Source: Mycolicibacterium rutilum (GTDB lineage: Bacteria > Actinomycetota > Actinomycetes > Mycobacteriales > Mycobacteriaceae). Taken from it: a stretch of 64,000 nucleotides of DNA. Positions 17,859 to 26,895 of the stretch are shown one piece after another (position 1 is the stretch's first letter; each line of letters starts with the position of its first letter). The notes beneath the pieces are model-generated. The model was not told the DNA's origin. It did not search any database and saw only the letters and a list, made by a program, of their open reading frames with translations. A program made the position numbers and the translations under genes. The DNA is taken from assembly GCF_900108565.1 (NCBI RefSeq), contig NZ_LT629971.1, positions 4,216,001-4,280,000 of the forward strand, read 5' to 3'.

Positions 17859-17899
17859 ATTGGCTCCGTTCGAACGCAGGTCAGCGCGTCTGCCCGTTG

Positions 17900-17935
17900 C
17901 CTATTTTTACTATTTTAGGCATTCTAGGTCAAGAA
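17900..17935. promoter_or_regulatory. Shared bidirectional promoter/operator, copy A
   Basis: This region lies between the divergent Rieske oxygenase and P450 genes. It contains CCTATTTTTACTATTTTAGG (17900-17919) and TCTAGGTCAAGAA (17923-17935). Read on the minus strand it gives a -35 TTGACC (17932-17927), a 17-bp spacer and a -10 TAAAAA (17909-17904) directed at the oxygenase. A near-identical block occurs at 25648-25683 with 33 of 36 bases matching. The AT-rich block between -35 and -10 is a likely operator. Confidence 0.7.
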
Positions 17936-17952
17936 TCACGAAGGAGCGCTGA

Positions 17953-19191
17953 ATGCCCACGACAACGCCGGTAGACCTGTCCGATCCGATGTTGTGGCAG
18001 AACGGCTTTCCAGACGAGCTGTTCGCGGAACTGCGGCGCGACCGCCCGGTTTTCCACCACGAGCTCACCGACGGCGTGGCCGCGACGCTGACTCGGGACT
18101 TCTGGATGACTACGAAACTGCGGCACGCACAGCGCATCCACCGAGACACCGACTCGTTCACCGCGGCCGACGGTCCGCTGATCCAGGGTGTGGGAGCGGT
18201 CGGAGCGTTTCCCACGATCATCAACATGGACCCGCCGCTGCTGGTCAAGCGCAGGCGGGTGCTGTCGCACGCGTTCACGCCGAAGGCCATCGCCAAACTG
18301 GAACGAGACATCCGGCGACGCGCCACCGAGATGGTCGACCGACTCCTCGAGTCAGGTGGCGGCGACTGGGTCGAAGATGTCGCCGACGTGCTGCCCATGT
18401 CGGTGATCGGCGACATCATCGGGATACCGGAGGCCGACCGGGCGGAGGTCTTCAAGACCTTCGACCTCATCCTCGAAGTCAGCGACACCGGCTCGGAGGC
18501 GGGCGCCCAGGAGCACCTCGAACTGTTCGCCAAGGTGTTCTCCTACGCGCAGGAGCTGACGGCAGAAAAGCGCAGGCATCCCGCTGACGACATTTGGAGC
18601 ACCCTGACCACCGCCGTCGTCACCGACGACGACGGTGAGCAGCTGTCCATCCCGGCCAACGAGCTGGAGATCTTCTTCTTCGTGCTGGCCTTCGCAGGCA
18701 GCGACACCACGAAGATCGCACTGGCACAAGGGTTACGAGCACTCGTCGAACACCCCGCGCAGATCGACCGCTACCGCGCCGATGAGTCCGTGCGGTCGAC
18801 GGCGGTCGAGGAGCTGCTGCGCTGGGTCTCTCCCATCGCCTTCTGGACCCGCACCACCAAGGTCGACGTGGACATCGACGGCGTGATCATCCCGAAGGGT
18901 GAACGCGTGGTGTCGATGCTGCGCTCGGCCAACCGCGACGAAGAGGTGTTCGGCGATCCCTTCGCATTCGACATCGGCCGTCCCGACAACCCCCACGTGG
19001 CGTTCGGCGGCGGCGGACCGCACCACTGCCTCGGCGCGATGCTGGCCCGCACCGAGATCCGCGCCGTCCTCGACGAGCTGCTGCTGCGTGCCGACGACAT
19101 CACGCTGGGGCAACCACAGGTGACCTACCCGAGCTTGGTCAACAACATGACCCTGTTCGAGTCGATGCCGATCTCGCTGCGCGCACGCTGA
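17953..19191 (+). CDS. Cytochrome P450
   Basis: A soluble bacterial P450 of 412 residues. The I-helix AFAGSDTTK, the ExxR motif EELLR and the heme loop FGGGGPHHCLGAMLAR (Cys near 359) are intact. The PHHC heme loop is typical of the mycobacterial CYP124/125/142 and CYP188/189 groups that hydroxylate steroids, terpenes or branched lipids; I cannot place it more closely. GAAGGAG lies just before the ATG. It is divergent from the Rieske oxygenase across the shared promoter region. Confidence 0.88.
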   Translation: MPTTTPVDLSDPMLWQNGFPDELFAELRRDRPVFHHELTDGVAATLTRDFWMTTKLRHAQRIHRDTDSFTAADGPLIQGVGAVGAFPTIINMDPPLLVKRRRVLSHAFTPKAIAKLERDIRRRATEMVDRLLESGGGDWVEDVADVLPMSVIGDIIGIPEADRAEVFKTFDLILEVSDTGSEAGAQEHLELFAKVFSYAQELTAEKRRHPADDIWSTLTTAVVTDDDGEQLSIPANELEIFFFVLAFAGSDTTKIALAQGLRALVEHPAQIDRYRADESVRSTAVEELLRWVSPIAFWTRTTKVDVDIDGVIIPKGERVVSMLRSANRDEEVFGDPFAFDIGRPDNPHVAFGGGGPHHCLGAMLARTEIRAVLDELLLRADDITLGQPQVTYPSLVNNMTLFESMPISLRAR

Positions 19192-19201
19192 AACCGCTGC
19201 G

Positions 19202-21481
19202 CTACAGCCCCTTCGGCCGGGTGCCGATCACGCCCTCGGCGGTCAGCGTCGCGAGCTCATCGGGCGTGACCCCGCACAACCCGGTGAGCACCTCCTCGTT
19301 GTGCTGCCCGAGGCGGGGCGGCGGGCGTCGCAGCCAGCGTTCGGCGCCGTCGAGACGGGTGAATGGCGGGCACGGGTAGAGGTTTTCGCCGACACTGGGA
19401 CGGTCGAGGGCTTCGAAGAACCCGCGGTGACGCAGTTGCGGGTTGCCCACTGCCAACGACGGGGAGATCACCACCTCCGCGGGGACTCCCGCCGCGGTGA
19501 GTGTTTGGGCGGCTTCCTCCGCGTCGCGGGTGGCCAACCAGGCCGCCACCTCGTCGCCAGTTCCGCCGGTGAGTCCGGCCAGCGCGATGCGCTGCTGCTC
19601 GGTGCCTGCGGTGACGGCGAGCCACGTGTCCGGGCCCGCGCACCGGTAGACGTCCTGGATCGCGGGTCCGTGCCCGCGGTTGCCCCGGCGCTCCATGACC
19701 CGGCCGAATACCTGGTACTCGATGGTCTGGATCGCCGTGACGTTGAGCACCGTCTCGATCATCGGCACCTCGACGAGCTGCCCGGTGCCGGTGCGTGCCG
19801 TGCACTCCAGTGCGGCGAGCAGCGCGAACGCCGCGTGCGCGCCGGCCAGCGGATCGCATGCGCCGCGGGGGGCGACGGGCGGGCCGTCGGGCTGACCGGT
19901 CACCCATGCCAGGCCGGCGATCTGCTCCATGGTCGGCGCGAAGCCGACCCGGTCGCGCCAGGGTCCGTCGAGCCCGAAGGCCGGCATCCGCAGCATCACC
20001 AGCCGCGGATTGGCCTCGAGGAGCGTCTCGGCGTCGAGGCCGAACTGCTCCATCACCCGCGGCGAGAAGTTCTCCACCACGACGTCGGCCTGCGCGATCA
20101 GCCGCAACACGAGCGAGCGGCCCCGCTCGGACTGCAGATCCAGGGTGACCGACCGCTTGTTGGTGTTCATCGCGTGGAAAACCCAGCTGTACTCCCACCA
20201 GTCGTCGACGTCCTTGCGCATCCCGCCCGAGTAGCGGATACCGTCGGGTCGCTGCACAGACTCGATCTTGATGACGTCGGCTCCGAACGCGGCCAGCGCG
20301 TGGGTGGCCGCCGGGCCTGCCCAGAACGCGGTGAAGTCGACGACGCGTATCCCGTTCAGCGGCAGGTGATTCGGGGTGGCCGGGGCGGCCGCCGAGCGTG
20401 GCGGCCACGGGGCGTCTCCGCCGCCGGTTGTCGGTGCGGGACGGACCGGCGCCGGTGCGGCCGCCGACATCAGCCACGGCGGTCGCGGCTGCCGGAAGCC
20501 GGCCGGGTTGTCGACGTACACACCGCGCTCACGGAGGTGATCCATCTGCGGGATCGTCGCGCCGTTGCCGATCGGCGCCAGCGGCAACCGGAACAGCTGG
20601 CCGAGTTCGACGATCTCCTCGACGGTGCGCCCCGCCAGCCACGGGCCGATGCGCTCCCGGATCCAGTCCCGATAGTCCCAACGGCCGATCTGAAACTGCA
20701 GTTGCGGGATTTCGGTCAGCTCAGGGCATTCCACCATCGCGGCGAAGTCGAGCCACTGTTGTCCGGTCACCATGCTGATGCCGACGTAGCCGTCCCTGGC
20801 GGGTTCGATCGACGGGACCTCCACCGAGCGCCGCACCGGGGGCACCTGCAGCAGCGCGGAGTGCAGCCACTCGCCACTCTGCATCAGCGTGATCGCCTCG
20901 AGCACCGACAGGTCGAGGAGGCCGCCGGGCCCGCCGCCGCGCACCCGGTGGCGCAACGCGAGCGCGCCGTAGGCGGCCCACGCACCGGCCATGTATTCGC
21001 CGACCTCGCCGCCGACGGAGATCGGCGGGCCGGCGGGATCACCCCGGAATCCGGTCAGGCCGCTGGCGGCCTGCAGGGTGAACTCGCTGGCCGGACGGTC
21101 CGACCAGGGCCCGTGACGGCCGAAGTCGGTGATCGAGACGACGACGCATCGTGGCGACGCCTCGAGCAGTGCCGCGGCATCGACACTGCCGGCGGTGCCG
21201 GTGAGGACGACGATATCGGCGCCTGCCAGCAGATTACCGGAAAGCTCTGTGCGACTGCGCTTCCCGGCGTTCAAATAGCTGAACAACGGCGAGTCGGCGG
21301 CCTCGTCGAGCGGTGCACCCGTGACGGTGACCCGCCGCAACGCGCTGCCCTCGGGCGGTTCCACCGTGACGACGTCGGCACCGGCGTCGGTCAACAGCTT
21401 GCCGCAGTATGCGCCGGCGATCCGGTCGCTGATCTCGACGACCCGCACGTCCCGCAGCGGCGTCGGTGCCGGCTGTGTCAC
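19202..21481 (-). CDS. Double-domain CaiB/BaiF (family III) CoA-transferase
   Basis: A 759-residue protein made of two complete class III CoA-transferase domains in tandem. The first starts PLRDVRVVEISDRIAGAYCGKLLTDAGADVVTVEPPEGS; the second, near residue 372, starts LNGIRVVDFTAFWAGPAATHALAAFGADVIKIE. They are joined by a Pro/Ala-rich linker. Family members move CoA between carboxylic acids, activating substrates without ATP. In this cluster it may supply the CoA ester that the lost ligase would have made. The start has CAGGAGAC upstream. Confidence 0.85.
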   Translation of the reverse strand: MTQPAPTPLRDVRVVEISDRIAGAYCGKLLTDAGADVVTVEPPEGSALRRVTVTGAPLDEAADSPLFSYLNAGKRSRTELSGNLLAGADIVVLTGTAGSVDAAALLEASPRCVVVSITDFGRHGPWSDRPASEFTLQAASGLTGFRGDPAGPPISVGGEVGEYMAGAWAAYGALALRHRVRGGGPGGLLDLSVLEAITLMQSGEWLHSALLQVPPVRRSVEVPSIEPARDGYVGISMVTGQQWLDFAAMVECPELTEIPQLQFQIGRWDYRDWIRERIGPWLAGRTVEEIVELGQLFRLPLAPIGNGATIPQMDHLRERGVYVDNPAGFRQPRPPWLMSAAAPAPVRPAPTTGGGDAPWPPRSAAAPATPNHLPLNGIRVVDFTAFWAGPAATHALAAFGADVIKIESVQRPDGIRYSGGMRKDVDDWWEYSWVFHAMNTNKRSVTLDLQSERGRSLVLRLIAQADVVVENFSPRVMEQFGLDAETLLEANPRLVMLRMPAFGLDGPWRDRVGFAPTMEQIAGLAWVTGQPDGPPVAPRGACDPLAGAHAAFALLAALECTARTGTGQLVEVPMIETVLNVTAIQTIEYQVFGRVMERRGNRGHGPAIQDVYRCAGPDTWLAVTAGTEQQRIALAGLTGGTGDEVAAWLATRDAEEAAQTLTAAGVPAEVVISPSLAVGNPQLRHRGFFEALDRPSVGENLYPCPPFTRLDGAERWLRRPPPRLGQHNEEVLTGLCGVTPDELATLTAEGVIGTRPKGL

Positions 21482-21572
21482 GCACCGTCTCCTGGTTTCT
21501 TTGTCATCTTAATAACTATTGTCAGATAGCGACCGCTGGTGAGGACGCTATCGCTGTTAATATTGCCAAGAC

Positions 21573-22382
21573 ATGACAACGCTGGGAATCGGACCCGAGG
21601 CGCGTCGCCGGCTCGGCGCCCGCCGCACCGCCGAGATCGTCGCCGACGAACTGCGACGGCAGATCATCGAGGGTGAACTCGTCGACGGCGACCTGCTCCC
21701 GCGCCAGGAAGTGCTCGTCGAACAGTTCAACGTGAGCCTGGTATCGCTGCGAGAAGCGTTGCGGATACTGGAAACCGAGGGACTGATCTCGGTGCGGCGC
21801 GGCAATCGCGGCGGTGCCGTCGTGCACGCCCCCGCCAAGGCCAATGCGGCCTACATGCTGGGGCTGTTGCTGCAGAGCGACTATGTCCCGCTGGCCGACC
21901 TCGGTACCGCGCTGCAGGAACTCGACCCGATGTGCGCGGCATTGGCCGCCCGCAGACCCGACCGCGCTGACGCGTTGATCCCCAAGCTGCGGGAGCTCAA
22001 CGACGCGATGGCCGAACACATCGCGGACGGCGCCCGCTTCACCGAGATCGGCGGCCAGTTTCACGACGAGATCGTCCGCGGCTGCGGCAACCACACGATG
22101 GTGGCGGTGGTGGGCAGCCTCGAGACCCTGTGGACCGGGCACCTGAACTGGTGGGCCCAGGAATCGGCCGCCAAGGGCGAGTATCCGTCGATAAGCAGGC
22201 GCCGGATCGCGTTGGGTGTGCACATCAAGATCACCGACGCGATCGAGGCCGGCGACGCCGATCGCGCCCGCAAACTGGCCGCCCGCCACGTCGCCGACAC
22301 CCAGACCTATCTGCTGGCCGGTGACCCCGAACAGCGGATCGTGGCGCTGTCGCCGCAGGCGCTGGCCCAGCGTCAACGGTGA
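21573..22382 (+). CDS. GntR-family (FadR/FCD) transcription regulator
   Basis: A 269-residue regulator. The N-terminal winged helix (AEIVADELRRQIIEGELVDGDLLPRQEVLVEQFNVSLVSLREALRILETEGLI) is followed by an all-helical FCD domain with metal-ligand histidines (GGQFHDEIV, GVHIKITDAIEAGDADRARKLAARHV). FCD regulators usually bind an organic acid or acyl-CoA of the pathway they control. It is divergent from the CoA-transferase and followed 11 bp later by the SDR. It is one candidate for binding the shared operator at 17.90 and 25.65 kb. Confidence 0.87.
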   Translation: MTTLGIGPEARRRLGARRTAEIVADELRRQIIEGELVDGDLLPRQEVLVEQFNVSLVSLREALRILETEGLISVRRGNRGGAVVHAPAKANAAYMLGLLLQSDYVPLADLGTALQELDPMCAALAARRPDRADALIPKLRELNDAMAEHIADGARFTEIGGQFHDEIVRGCGNHTMVAVVGSLETLWTGHLNWWAQESAAKGEYPSISRRRIALGVHIKITDAIEAGDADRARKLAARHVADTQTYLLAGDPEQRIVALSPQALAQRQR

Positions 22383-22392
22383 AAGGTTCACT

Positions 22393-23115
22393 GTGCGAAC
22401 GGCTTTGATCACCGGCGGCAGCGGCGGGATCGGTAAGGCGTGCGGACGCAGGCTGGCCGAGGCCGGTTACGACGTGGTGCTCACCGCGCGCCGGGAAGCC
22501 CCGCTGCGCGCGGCCGCCGAGGAGATCGGCGCCCGCTATGTCGTCGCCGACGCCAGCAGCCCGGAGACCTTCGCGCCGGCCGCCGAGGCGGCCGGCGCGA
22601 TCGGACTGGTGGTCCACGCATCCGGGATACTGGGCGGAACCTACGCGCGTAAACAGACTTTCGAGCAGTGGCGCGCGACGATGTCGGCCAACCTCGACTC
22701 CTGTTTCGTGGTGACGTCGGCGGCGCTGCCCCGGATGACGGCGGGTTCGCGGTTCGTGTTCATCTCGTCGTCGGCCGCGCATGAACCGATGCGGGCGCGG
22801 ACCGCGTACTCGGCGGCCAAGGCCGGCATGAACGGGTTCGCCGGCGCACTGGCTCAGGAGGTCGACCGCGACGGAATCGCCGTACACATCGTCACGCCCG
22901 GCCCGGTGGAAACGGACATGCTGCAGGACGTGCCGTTCGAGATGTACGCGATCCGGGCCGCCGATGTCGCCGAAGCGGTCGCCTGGCTCGACACCCTCGA
23001 TCCCGGGGTGGACGTGCCGGAGATCAGGCTGCACGCGGTCACCCGCGGTCCGTCAGCTCGGCCACCGGTGGTTCCCCTCGAGGTTCAGCGCCGCGCGTCG
23101 TCGGGAGCGCCTTGA
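22393..23115 (+). CDS. Short-chain dehydrogenase/reductase
   Basis: A 240-residue SDR. The cofactor motif TGGSGGIG is at residues 7-14, followed by LVVHASGI (NAG equivalent), the catalytic Ser in FISSSAA and Tyr-x3-Lys in YSAAKAG. The PGPVETDM loop is typical. It would interconvert an alcohol and a ketone. GTG at 22393 is preceded by GAAAGG and lies just after the GntR stop. The C-terminal 25 residues overlap, antisense, the end of the convergent amidohydrolase. Confidence 0.82.
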   Translation: MRTALITGGSGGIGKACGRRLAEAGYDVVLTARREAPLRAAAEEIGARYVVADASSPETFAPAAEAAGAIGLVVHASGILGGTYARKQTFEQWRATMSANLDSCFVVTSAALPRMTAGSRFVFISSSAAHEPMRARTAYSAAKAGMNGFAGALAQEVDRDGIAVHIVTPGPVETDMLQDVPFEMYAIRAADVAEAVAWLDTLDPGVDVPEIRLHAVTRGPSARPPVVPLEVQRRASSGAP

Positions 23116-24232
23116 CCGTCGCGGGCAGCCCGTAGAGCGCGGTCGCGTTGCCGCGCATGATGCGTTCGCGTTGATCGGCGGGGAACCGGCGTACCGCCCA
23201 CTCCGGCGAGTCGTAGCTCCAGTGCGGGTAGTCGGTGGAGAACATCAGATTGTCGCCGAGATCCATCATCTCGAGATACTCGCGGTACTCGCGAACGTTG
23301 ACCTCCTCGAGCGGTTGCGTGGTGAAGCGCACGTGCTCACGGACGTAGTCCGACGGCCTGCGCCGGACATACGGCAGGTCTCCGCGGCGCTGCTCCCAGA
23401 TCCGGTCCATGCGCCACATCAGCGGCATCGCCCACGTGAAGCCGCCCTCGACGAACACCACCCGCAACTGCGGGTGGCGGTCGAACGCGCCGTCGAACAC
23501 CAGGCTCATCAGGTGCGCCGCGTACAGCAGCGGCCACGACGCGAAGAAGTCGTGCCAGTGCGCGGGGTTGCCGACCGGATAGATCGGGATCAGCTCGTAC
23601 GGCGTCTGCCCCATCAGGTGGGTCGCGACCGGCAGCCCGTGCCGGGCCGCTGCGGTGTAGAGTGGGTCGAAATACGGGCTGCCGAACGGGATTCCGCGAG
23701 TCTGCGGTGTCATCAGCACCTCGGCCATATACGGGTGGTCTGCCCAGCGCTCGATCTCGCGGGCGGCAGCGTGGGGGTCCTGCGCCGTCACGCTGATCGC
23801 CCCGCGCCACCGGCCGTGCCAGTTGTTCGCGCCCAGCCACACGTCGGCCAGCCAGTCGTTGTAGGTGGCCTTCAGCACGTGCTCGGCCTGAGGCAGCTGG
23901 GCGTCGCACATCGGTTCCAGCATCGCGATGCTCACGCCCGCACGGGTCAGCAGTTGTTCGGCCGCGAAGTCCGGATCGCTGCCGGGCAGTCCCCCGCCGG
24001 GCGGTTTGGCGTCCACCCGAAGCGAATTCGTCTTGTACGAGTCGGGGGTGTCGTAGAAGTACCCGACGGGCGCGACGGCGTTGCCCGTCGGCCACAGCGT
24101 GTCCTTCCATTCGGCCGGTGCGTAGGACTTCAGCACGTCGGCCGACACCGGCATCGGATGCACATCGGTGTCGACGATCGTCACCGCGACATCCTCGGCC
24201 GCTGCCTGCCGCCGCTCCTCCGTCGTCGTCAT
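23039..24232 (-). CDS. Amidohydrolase-2 family enzyme
   Basis: A 397-residue PF04909-type metal-dependent hydrolase/decarboxylase. Metal and catalytic positions are present: DTDVHP near the N-terminus, THLMG in the middle and the C-terminal Asp in FSTDYPHWS. The ATG at 24232 overlaps the stop of the paralogous upstream gene by one base (TGATG). Relatives catalyse ring-cleaving hydrolysis or decarboxylation of aromatic and alicyclic acids. The last residues overlap the convergent SDR by 77 bp. Confidence 0.8.
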   Translation of the reverse strand: MTTTEERRQAAAEDVAVTIVDTDVHPMPVSADVLKSYAPAEWKDTLWPTGNAVAPVGYFYDTPDSYKTNSLRVDAKPPGGGLPGSDPDFAAEQLLTRAGVSIAMLEPMCDAQLPQAEHVLKATYNDWLADVWLGANNWHGRWRGAISVTAQDPHAAAREIERWADHPYMAEVLMTPQTRGIPFGSPYFDPLYTAAARHGLPVATHLMGQTPYELIPIYPVGNPAHWHDFFASWPLLYAAHLMSLVFDGAFDRHPQLRVVFVEGGFTWAMPLMWRMDRIWEQRRGDLPYVRRRPSDYVREHVRFTTQPLEEVNVREYREYLEMMDLGDNLMFSTDYPHWSYDSPEWAVRRFPADQRERIMRGNATALYGLPATVKALPTTRGAEPRGEPPVAELTDRG

Positions 24233-25281
24233 CACACTCCCGCCTCGACATCGTTCATCAACCCGTACAACTCGTTGGCGTTGCGCCACAACACTTTCTC
24301 GCGCTGCTCCGCGCTGAGCCCGGCGGCCGCAGCGGCCGGGTCCGTCGTCGACCAGTGCGGATACTGCGAGCCGTACATCACCAGCTCCGCCTTGTCGGTG
24401 AACTCCATCCACCGCTCGGCCAGCCCCGCATCGGTCGGGCCGTCGAACGCCGACGTGCAGAACCGCACGTGCTCGCCGAGGTACTCACTCGGATAGCGGT
24501 CGACCCACGGAGTCTGGTCGCGCATCGACAGCCAGAAGGTGTCCAGCCGCCACATCAGCGGAGTGAGAATGTCGTAGCCGCCGTCGGTGAACACGAAGCG
24601 CAGGCCGGCGTGTCTGCCGAACGTCCCTTCCACGATCAGCGTCGCGAGGTGGACGAACGCGTTGAGCGGCATGAAGGAGGCGTAACCGGGATAGGTGTGC
24701 GCGTGACCGGCGAAGGTCGGCGGGTGATCGACGCCGTTGCCGCCGTTGATGTGGACCGCCACCGGCAGTCCGTGCGCCGCGGCCGCCTCCCAGATCGGTT
24801 CGAACATCGGTTTGCCGTACGGTTCGCGCGACTGCAGGGGCACGCCCACCTGCACCATCTGCGGATGGCCGGCCCACCGCTCGATCTCGGCGACGGCGCC
24901 TTTGACGTCTTCGGGGTTGACCCGGATCGTGCCGCGGAACCGGCCCGCACCGGCTTCCAGCCAGCGGTCCGCCAGCCAGTCGTTGACCGCCGCGCAGATC
25001 CTGCTGTTGAGCAGATAGTCGGCGATGTTCCCACGAGTCAACGGGTTCAGGATCGCCCAGTCGACACCGCCCTGCTCGAACAGATGGTGCGAGACAGCCT
25101 CCGGATCCGATCCGGGATAGGGCGCGCCGTAGAGGTCCTGCCGGTAGTCACCGCCGGGTGCCTGGTACCACTGCTGCTCCACGTCGGGGATCGCGCGCAG
25201 CTTGTGGGGCGCCGCCAGATACCGCCGGATTTCGGCGTTGTAGCGGAAGTGCGGTTGCACGCACGTGTCGATGACGGTCAT
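24232..25281 (-). CDS. Amidohydrolase-2 family protein, degenerate active site
   Basis: A 349-residue paralogue of the next gene (shared NDWLADRWL, GHPQMVQVGVPLQ, GLPVAVHING, YPHWS). Two usual metal/catalytic positions are altered. The N-terminal D-x-D-x-H-P is replaced by DTCVQP, and the C-terminal catalytic Asp of SDYPH is Gln (GSQYPHWS). It may be a non-catalytic partner of the intact paralogue. Its ATG overlaps the ferredoxin stop (ATGA), making a coupled three-gene operon. Confidence 0.8.
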   Translation of the reverse strand: MTVIDTCVQPHFRYNAEIRRYLAAPHKLRAIPDVEQQWYQAPGGDYRQDLYGAPYPGSDPEAVSHHLFEQGGVDWAILNPLTRGNIADYLLNSRICAAVNDWLADRWLEAGAGRFRGTIRVNPEDVKGAVAEIERWAGHPQMVQVGVPLQSREPYGKPMFEPIWEAAAAHGLPVAVHINGGNGVDHPPTFAGHAHTYPGYASFMPLNAFVHLATLIVEGTFGRHAGLRFVFTDGGYDILTPLMWRLDTFWLSMRDQTPWVDRYPSEYLGEHVRFCTSAFDGPTDAGLAERWMEFTDKAELVMYGSQYPHWSTTDPAAAAAGLSAEQREKVLWRNANELYGLMNDVEAGV

Positions 25282-25634
25282 GCGGTCAGGAACACCTGCC
25301 CATCGGTGACGTCGACCTCGTAGGTGCGCACCCGCTTGGTCGGGTCGGCCAGATTGACTCCGGTGGTGATGTCGAACTCCCACTGGTGCCACGGGCAGCG
25401 CACGACGCTGCCGTCGCGCACATGCCTGATCCGGTCGGGCGACTCGGGCGCGTATTCGGTTGTGCCCCTGACGTATCCCTCGCACAGCGGAGCGCCCTCG
25501 TGCGCGCAGTAGTTCGCGATCGCGTACAACGCCCCGCCGATGTTGTAGACCCCGACACCGAACGCGCCCGCCGACACCAGCTTCATGCTCCCCGGCGGCA
25601 ACTCCTCGATCGCGCAGACGGGTCGGCGCTGCAT
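25278..25634 (-). CDS. Rieske-type [2Fe-2S] ferredoxin
   Basis: A 118-residue Rieske protein with ligands Cys43-x-His45 and Cys80-x2-His83 (CAHEGAPL, CPWHQWEFD). An insert of about 30 residues (RGTTEYAPESPDRIRHVRDGS) separates the two ligand pairs. It may carry electrons to the oxygenase or P450s of the cluster, or serve the downstream amidohydrolases. It is the first gene of the coupled operon ferredoxin-amidohydrolase-amidohydrolase. GAGGAGAC precedes its ATG. Confidence 0.83.
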   Translation of the reverse strand: MQRRPVCAIEELPPGSMKLVSAGAFGVGVYNIGGALYAIANYCAHEGAPLCEGYVRGTTEYAPESPDRIRHVRDGSVVRCPWHQWEFDITTGVNLADPTKRVRTYEVDVTDGQVFLTA

Positions 25635-25647
25635 GACGTCTCCTCGG

Positions 25648-25683
25648 TTCTTGACCTAGACTACCTAAAATAGTAAAGATAGG
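25648..25683. promoter_or_regulatory. Shared bidirectional promoter/operator, copy B
   Basis: This lies between the divergent ferredoxin and alcohol dehydrogenase genes. On the plus strand it gives TTGACC (25651-25656), a 17-bp spacer and TAAAGA (25674-25679) directed at the dehydrogenase. The core CCTAAAATAGTAAAGATAGG is at 25664-25683. It is the inverted counterpart of the block at 17900-17935, differing at three positions, so one regulator could control all four flanking genes. Confidence 0.7.
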
Positions 25684-25734
25684 CGCACCGAGTTGTCGGG
25701 GAGGCCATTTGACCGACGGAGAGGACCGGGCGCC

Positions 25735-26892
25735 GTGAGGAGCCGGGCGGCGATACTGCACGACGTCGGCGGGCCGTGGTCGGTCGAGGACTTCGAGCTC
25801 GCTCCCCCGCGCGCGGGCGAGGTGCTCGTCGAGATGGCCGCAGCCGGGCTGTGCCACTCCGACGACCACATCCTGCAGGGCGACATGTCGGTGTCCAACG
25901 CGATCGCCGAGGAGTACGGGCTGACCCCGATGTTCCCGATGATCGGCGGGCACGAGGGAGCCGGCACTGTCGTCGCGATCGGCGATCACGTCAGCGAATT
26001 CGCGCCCGGCGATCACGTCGTGATGTCCTTCGTCGCGGTCTGCGGCCAGTGCCGCTGGTGCGCGTCGGGCATGGAGTATCTGTGCGACGAGGGCGCCGGG
26101 ACGATGACGCCCGGCATGCCGACCGACGGTACCTTCCGCCACCACACCCTCGACGGGCGTCCGCTCGGTCATCTGTCCAAGATCGGCGCGTTCGCCACGC
26201 ACACCGTCGTGTCGGCGCACTCACTGGTCAAGATCGAACCGCACCTGCCCCTGGTGGCCGCCGCGCTGCTGTCCTGTGCGGTGCCCACCGGATACGGGTC
26301 GGCGGCCAACCGGGCCGGTGTGCGCGGCGGCGACACGGTCGTGGTCGTCGGTGCCGGCGGGATCGGCACCGCGGCGATCCAGGGTGCCCGGATCAACGGC
26401 GCGGCGCAGATCGTGGCCGTCGACCCGGTCGAGTTCAAACAGAAGGCCGCGCTGCGTTTCGGTGCCACCCACAGTGTTTCGTCGATTCCCGAGGCGCTCG
26501 ACCTGGTCCGCGACCTGACCCAGGGCGTGATGGCCGACAGCGTGGTGGCCGCGCCGTCGCTGATCGCCGGCGACGACGTCGGCGCGTACCTCAAACTGAC
26601 CCGCAAGGGCGGCACCTGCGTGCTGACCGGGATGACCCCGCAGACCACCCGCTCGGCGAAGATCGCGCTGCAGGACTTCATCCTGTGGAACAAGAGCCTC
26701 GTCGGCACCGTCTTCGGGTCGTGCAATCCGAAGGCCGACATCAACCGGCTGGCCCGGCTCTACCAGTCGGGACAACTCCAACTCGAGGAGATGATCACCC
26801 GCCGGTACCGGCTCGACGACATCAACGCTGCCTATGACGACCTGCGCAACGGCGAGATCATCCGCGGCGTCATCGATTTCGCGCTGCGCTGA
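25735..26892 (+). CDS. Zn alcohol dehydrogenase, NDMA-dependent (mycofactocin) type
   Basis: A 385-residue zinc medium-chain dehydrogenase. Catalytic zinc ligands are Cys40 and His73-Glu74 (GGHEGAGTV); the structural zinc cysteines are 103, 106, 109 and 117. The nucleotide site is VVVVGAGGIGTAAIQGA. The sequence resembles the NDMA-dependent group, whose tightly bound NAD is thought to be recycled through mycofactocin rather than free NAD. GTG at 25735 follows GGAGAGG. Its promoter matches that of the Rieske oxygenase. Confidence 0.82.
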   Translation: MRSRAAILHDVGGPWSVEDFELAPPRAGEVLVEMAAAGLCHSDDHILQGDMSVSNAIAEEYGLTPMFPMIGGHEGAGTVVAIGDHVSEFAPGDHVVMSFVAVCGQCRWCASGMEYLCDEGAGTMTPGMPTDGTFRHHTLDGRPLGHLSKIGAFATHTVVSAHSLVKIEPHLPLVAAALLSCAVPTGYGSAANRAGVRGGDTVVVVGAGGIGTAAIQGARINGAAQIVAVDPVEFKQKAALRFGATHSVSSIPEALDLVRDLTQGVMADSVVAAPSLIAGDDVGAYLKLTRKGGTCVLTGMTPQTTRSAKIALQDFILWNKSLVGTVFGSCNPKADINRLARLYQSGQLQLEEMITRRYRLDDINAAYDDLRNGEIIRGVIDFALR

Positions 26893-26895
26893 CGG

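Noticed and set aside
19301..21529. 742-codon plus-strand frame
   Set aside because: Exact antisense of the double CoA-transferase, which has clear homology; the plus frame has none.
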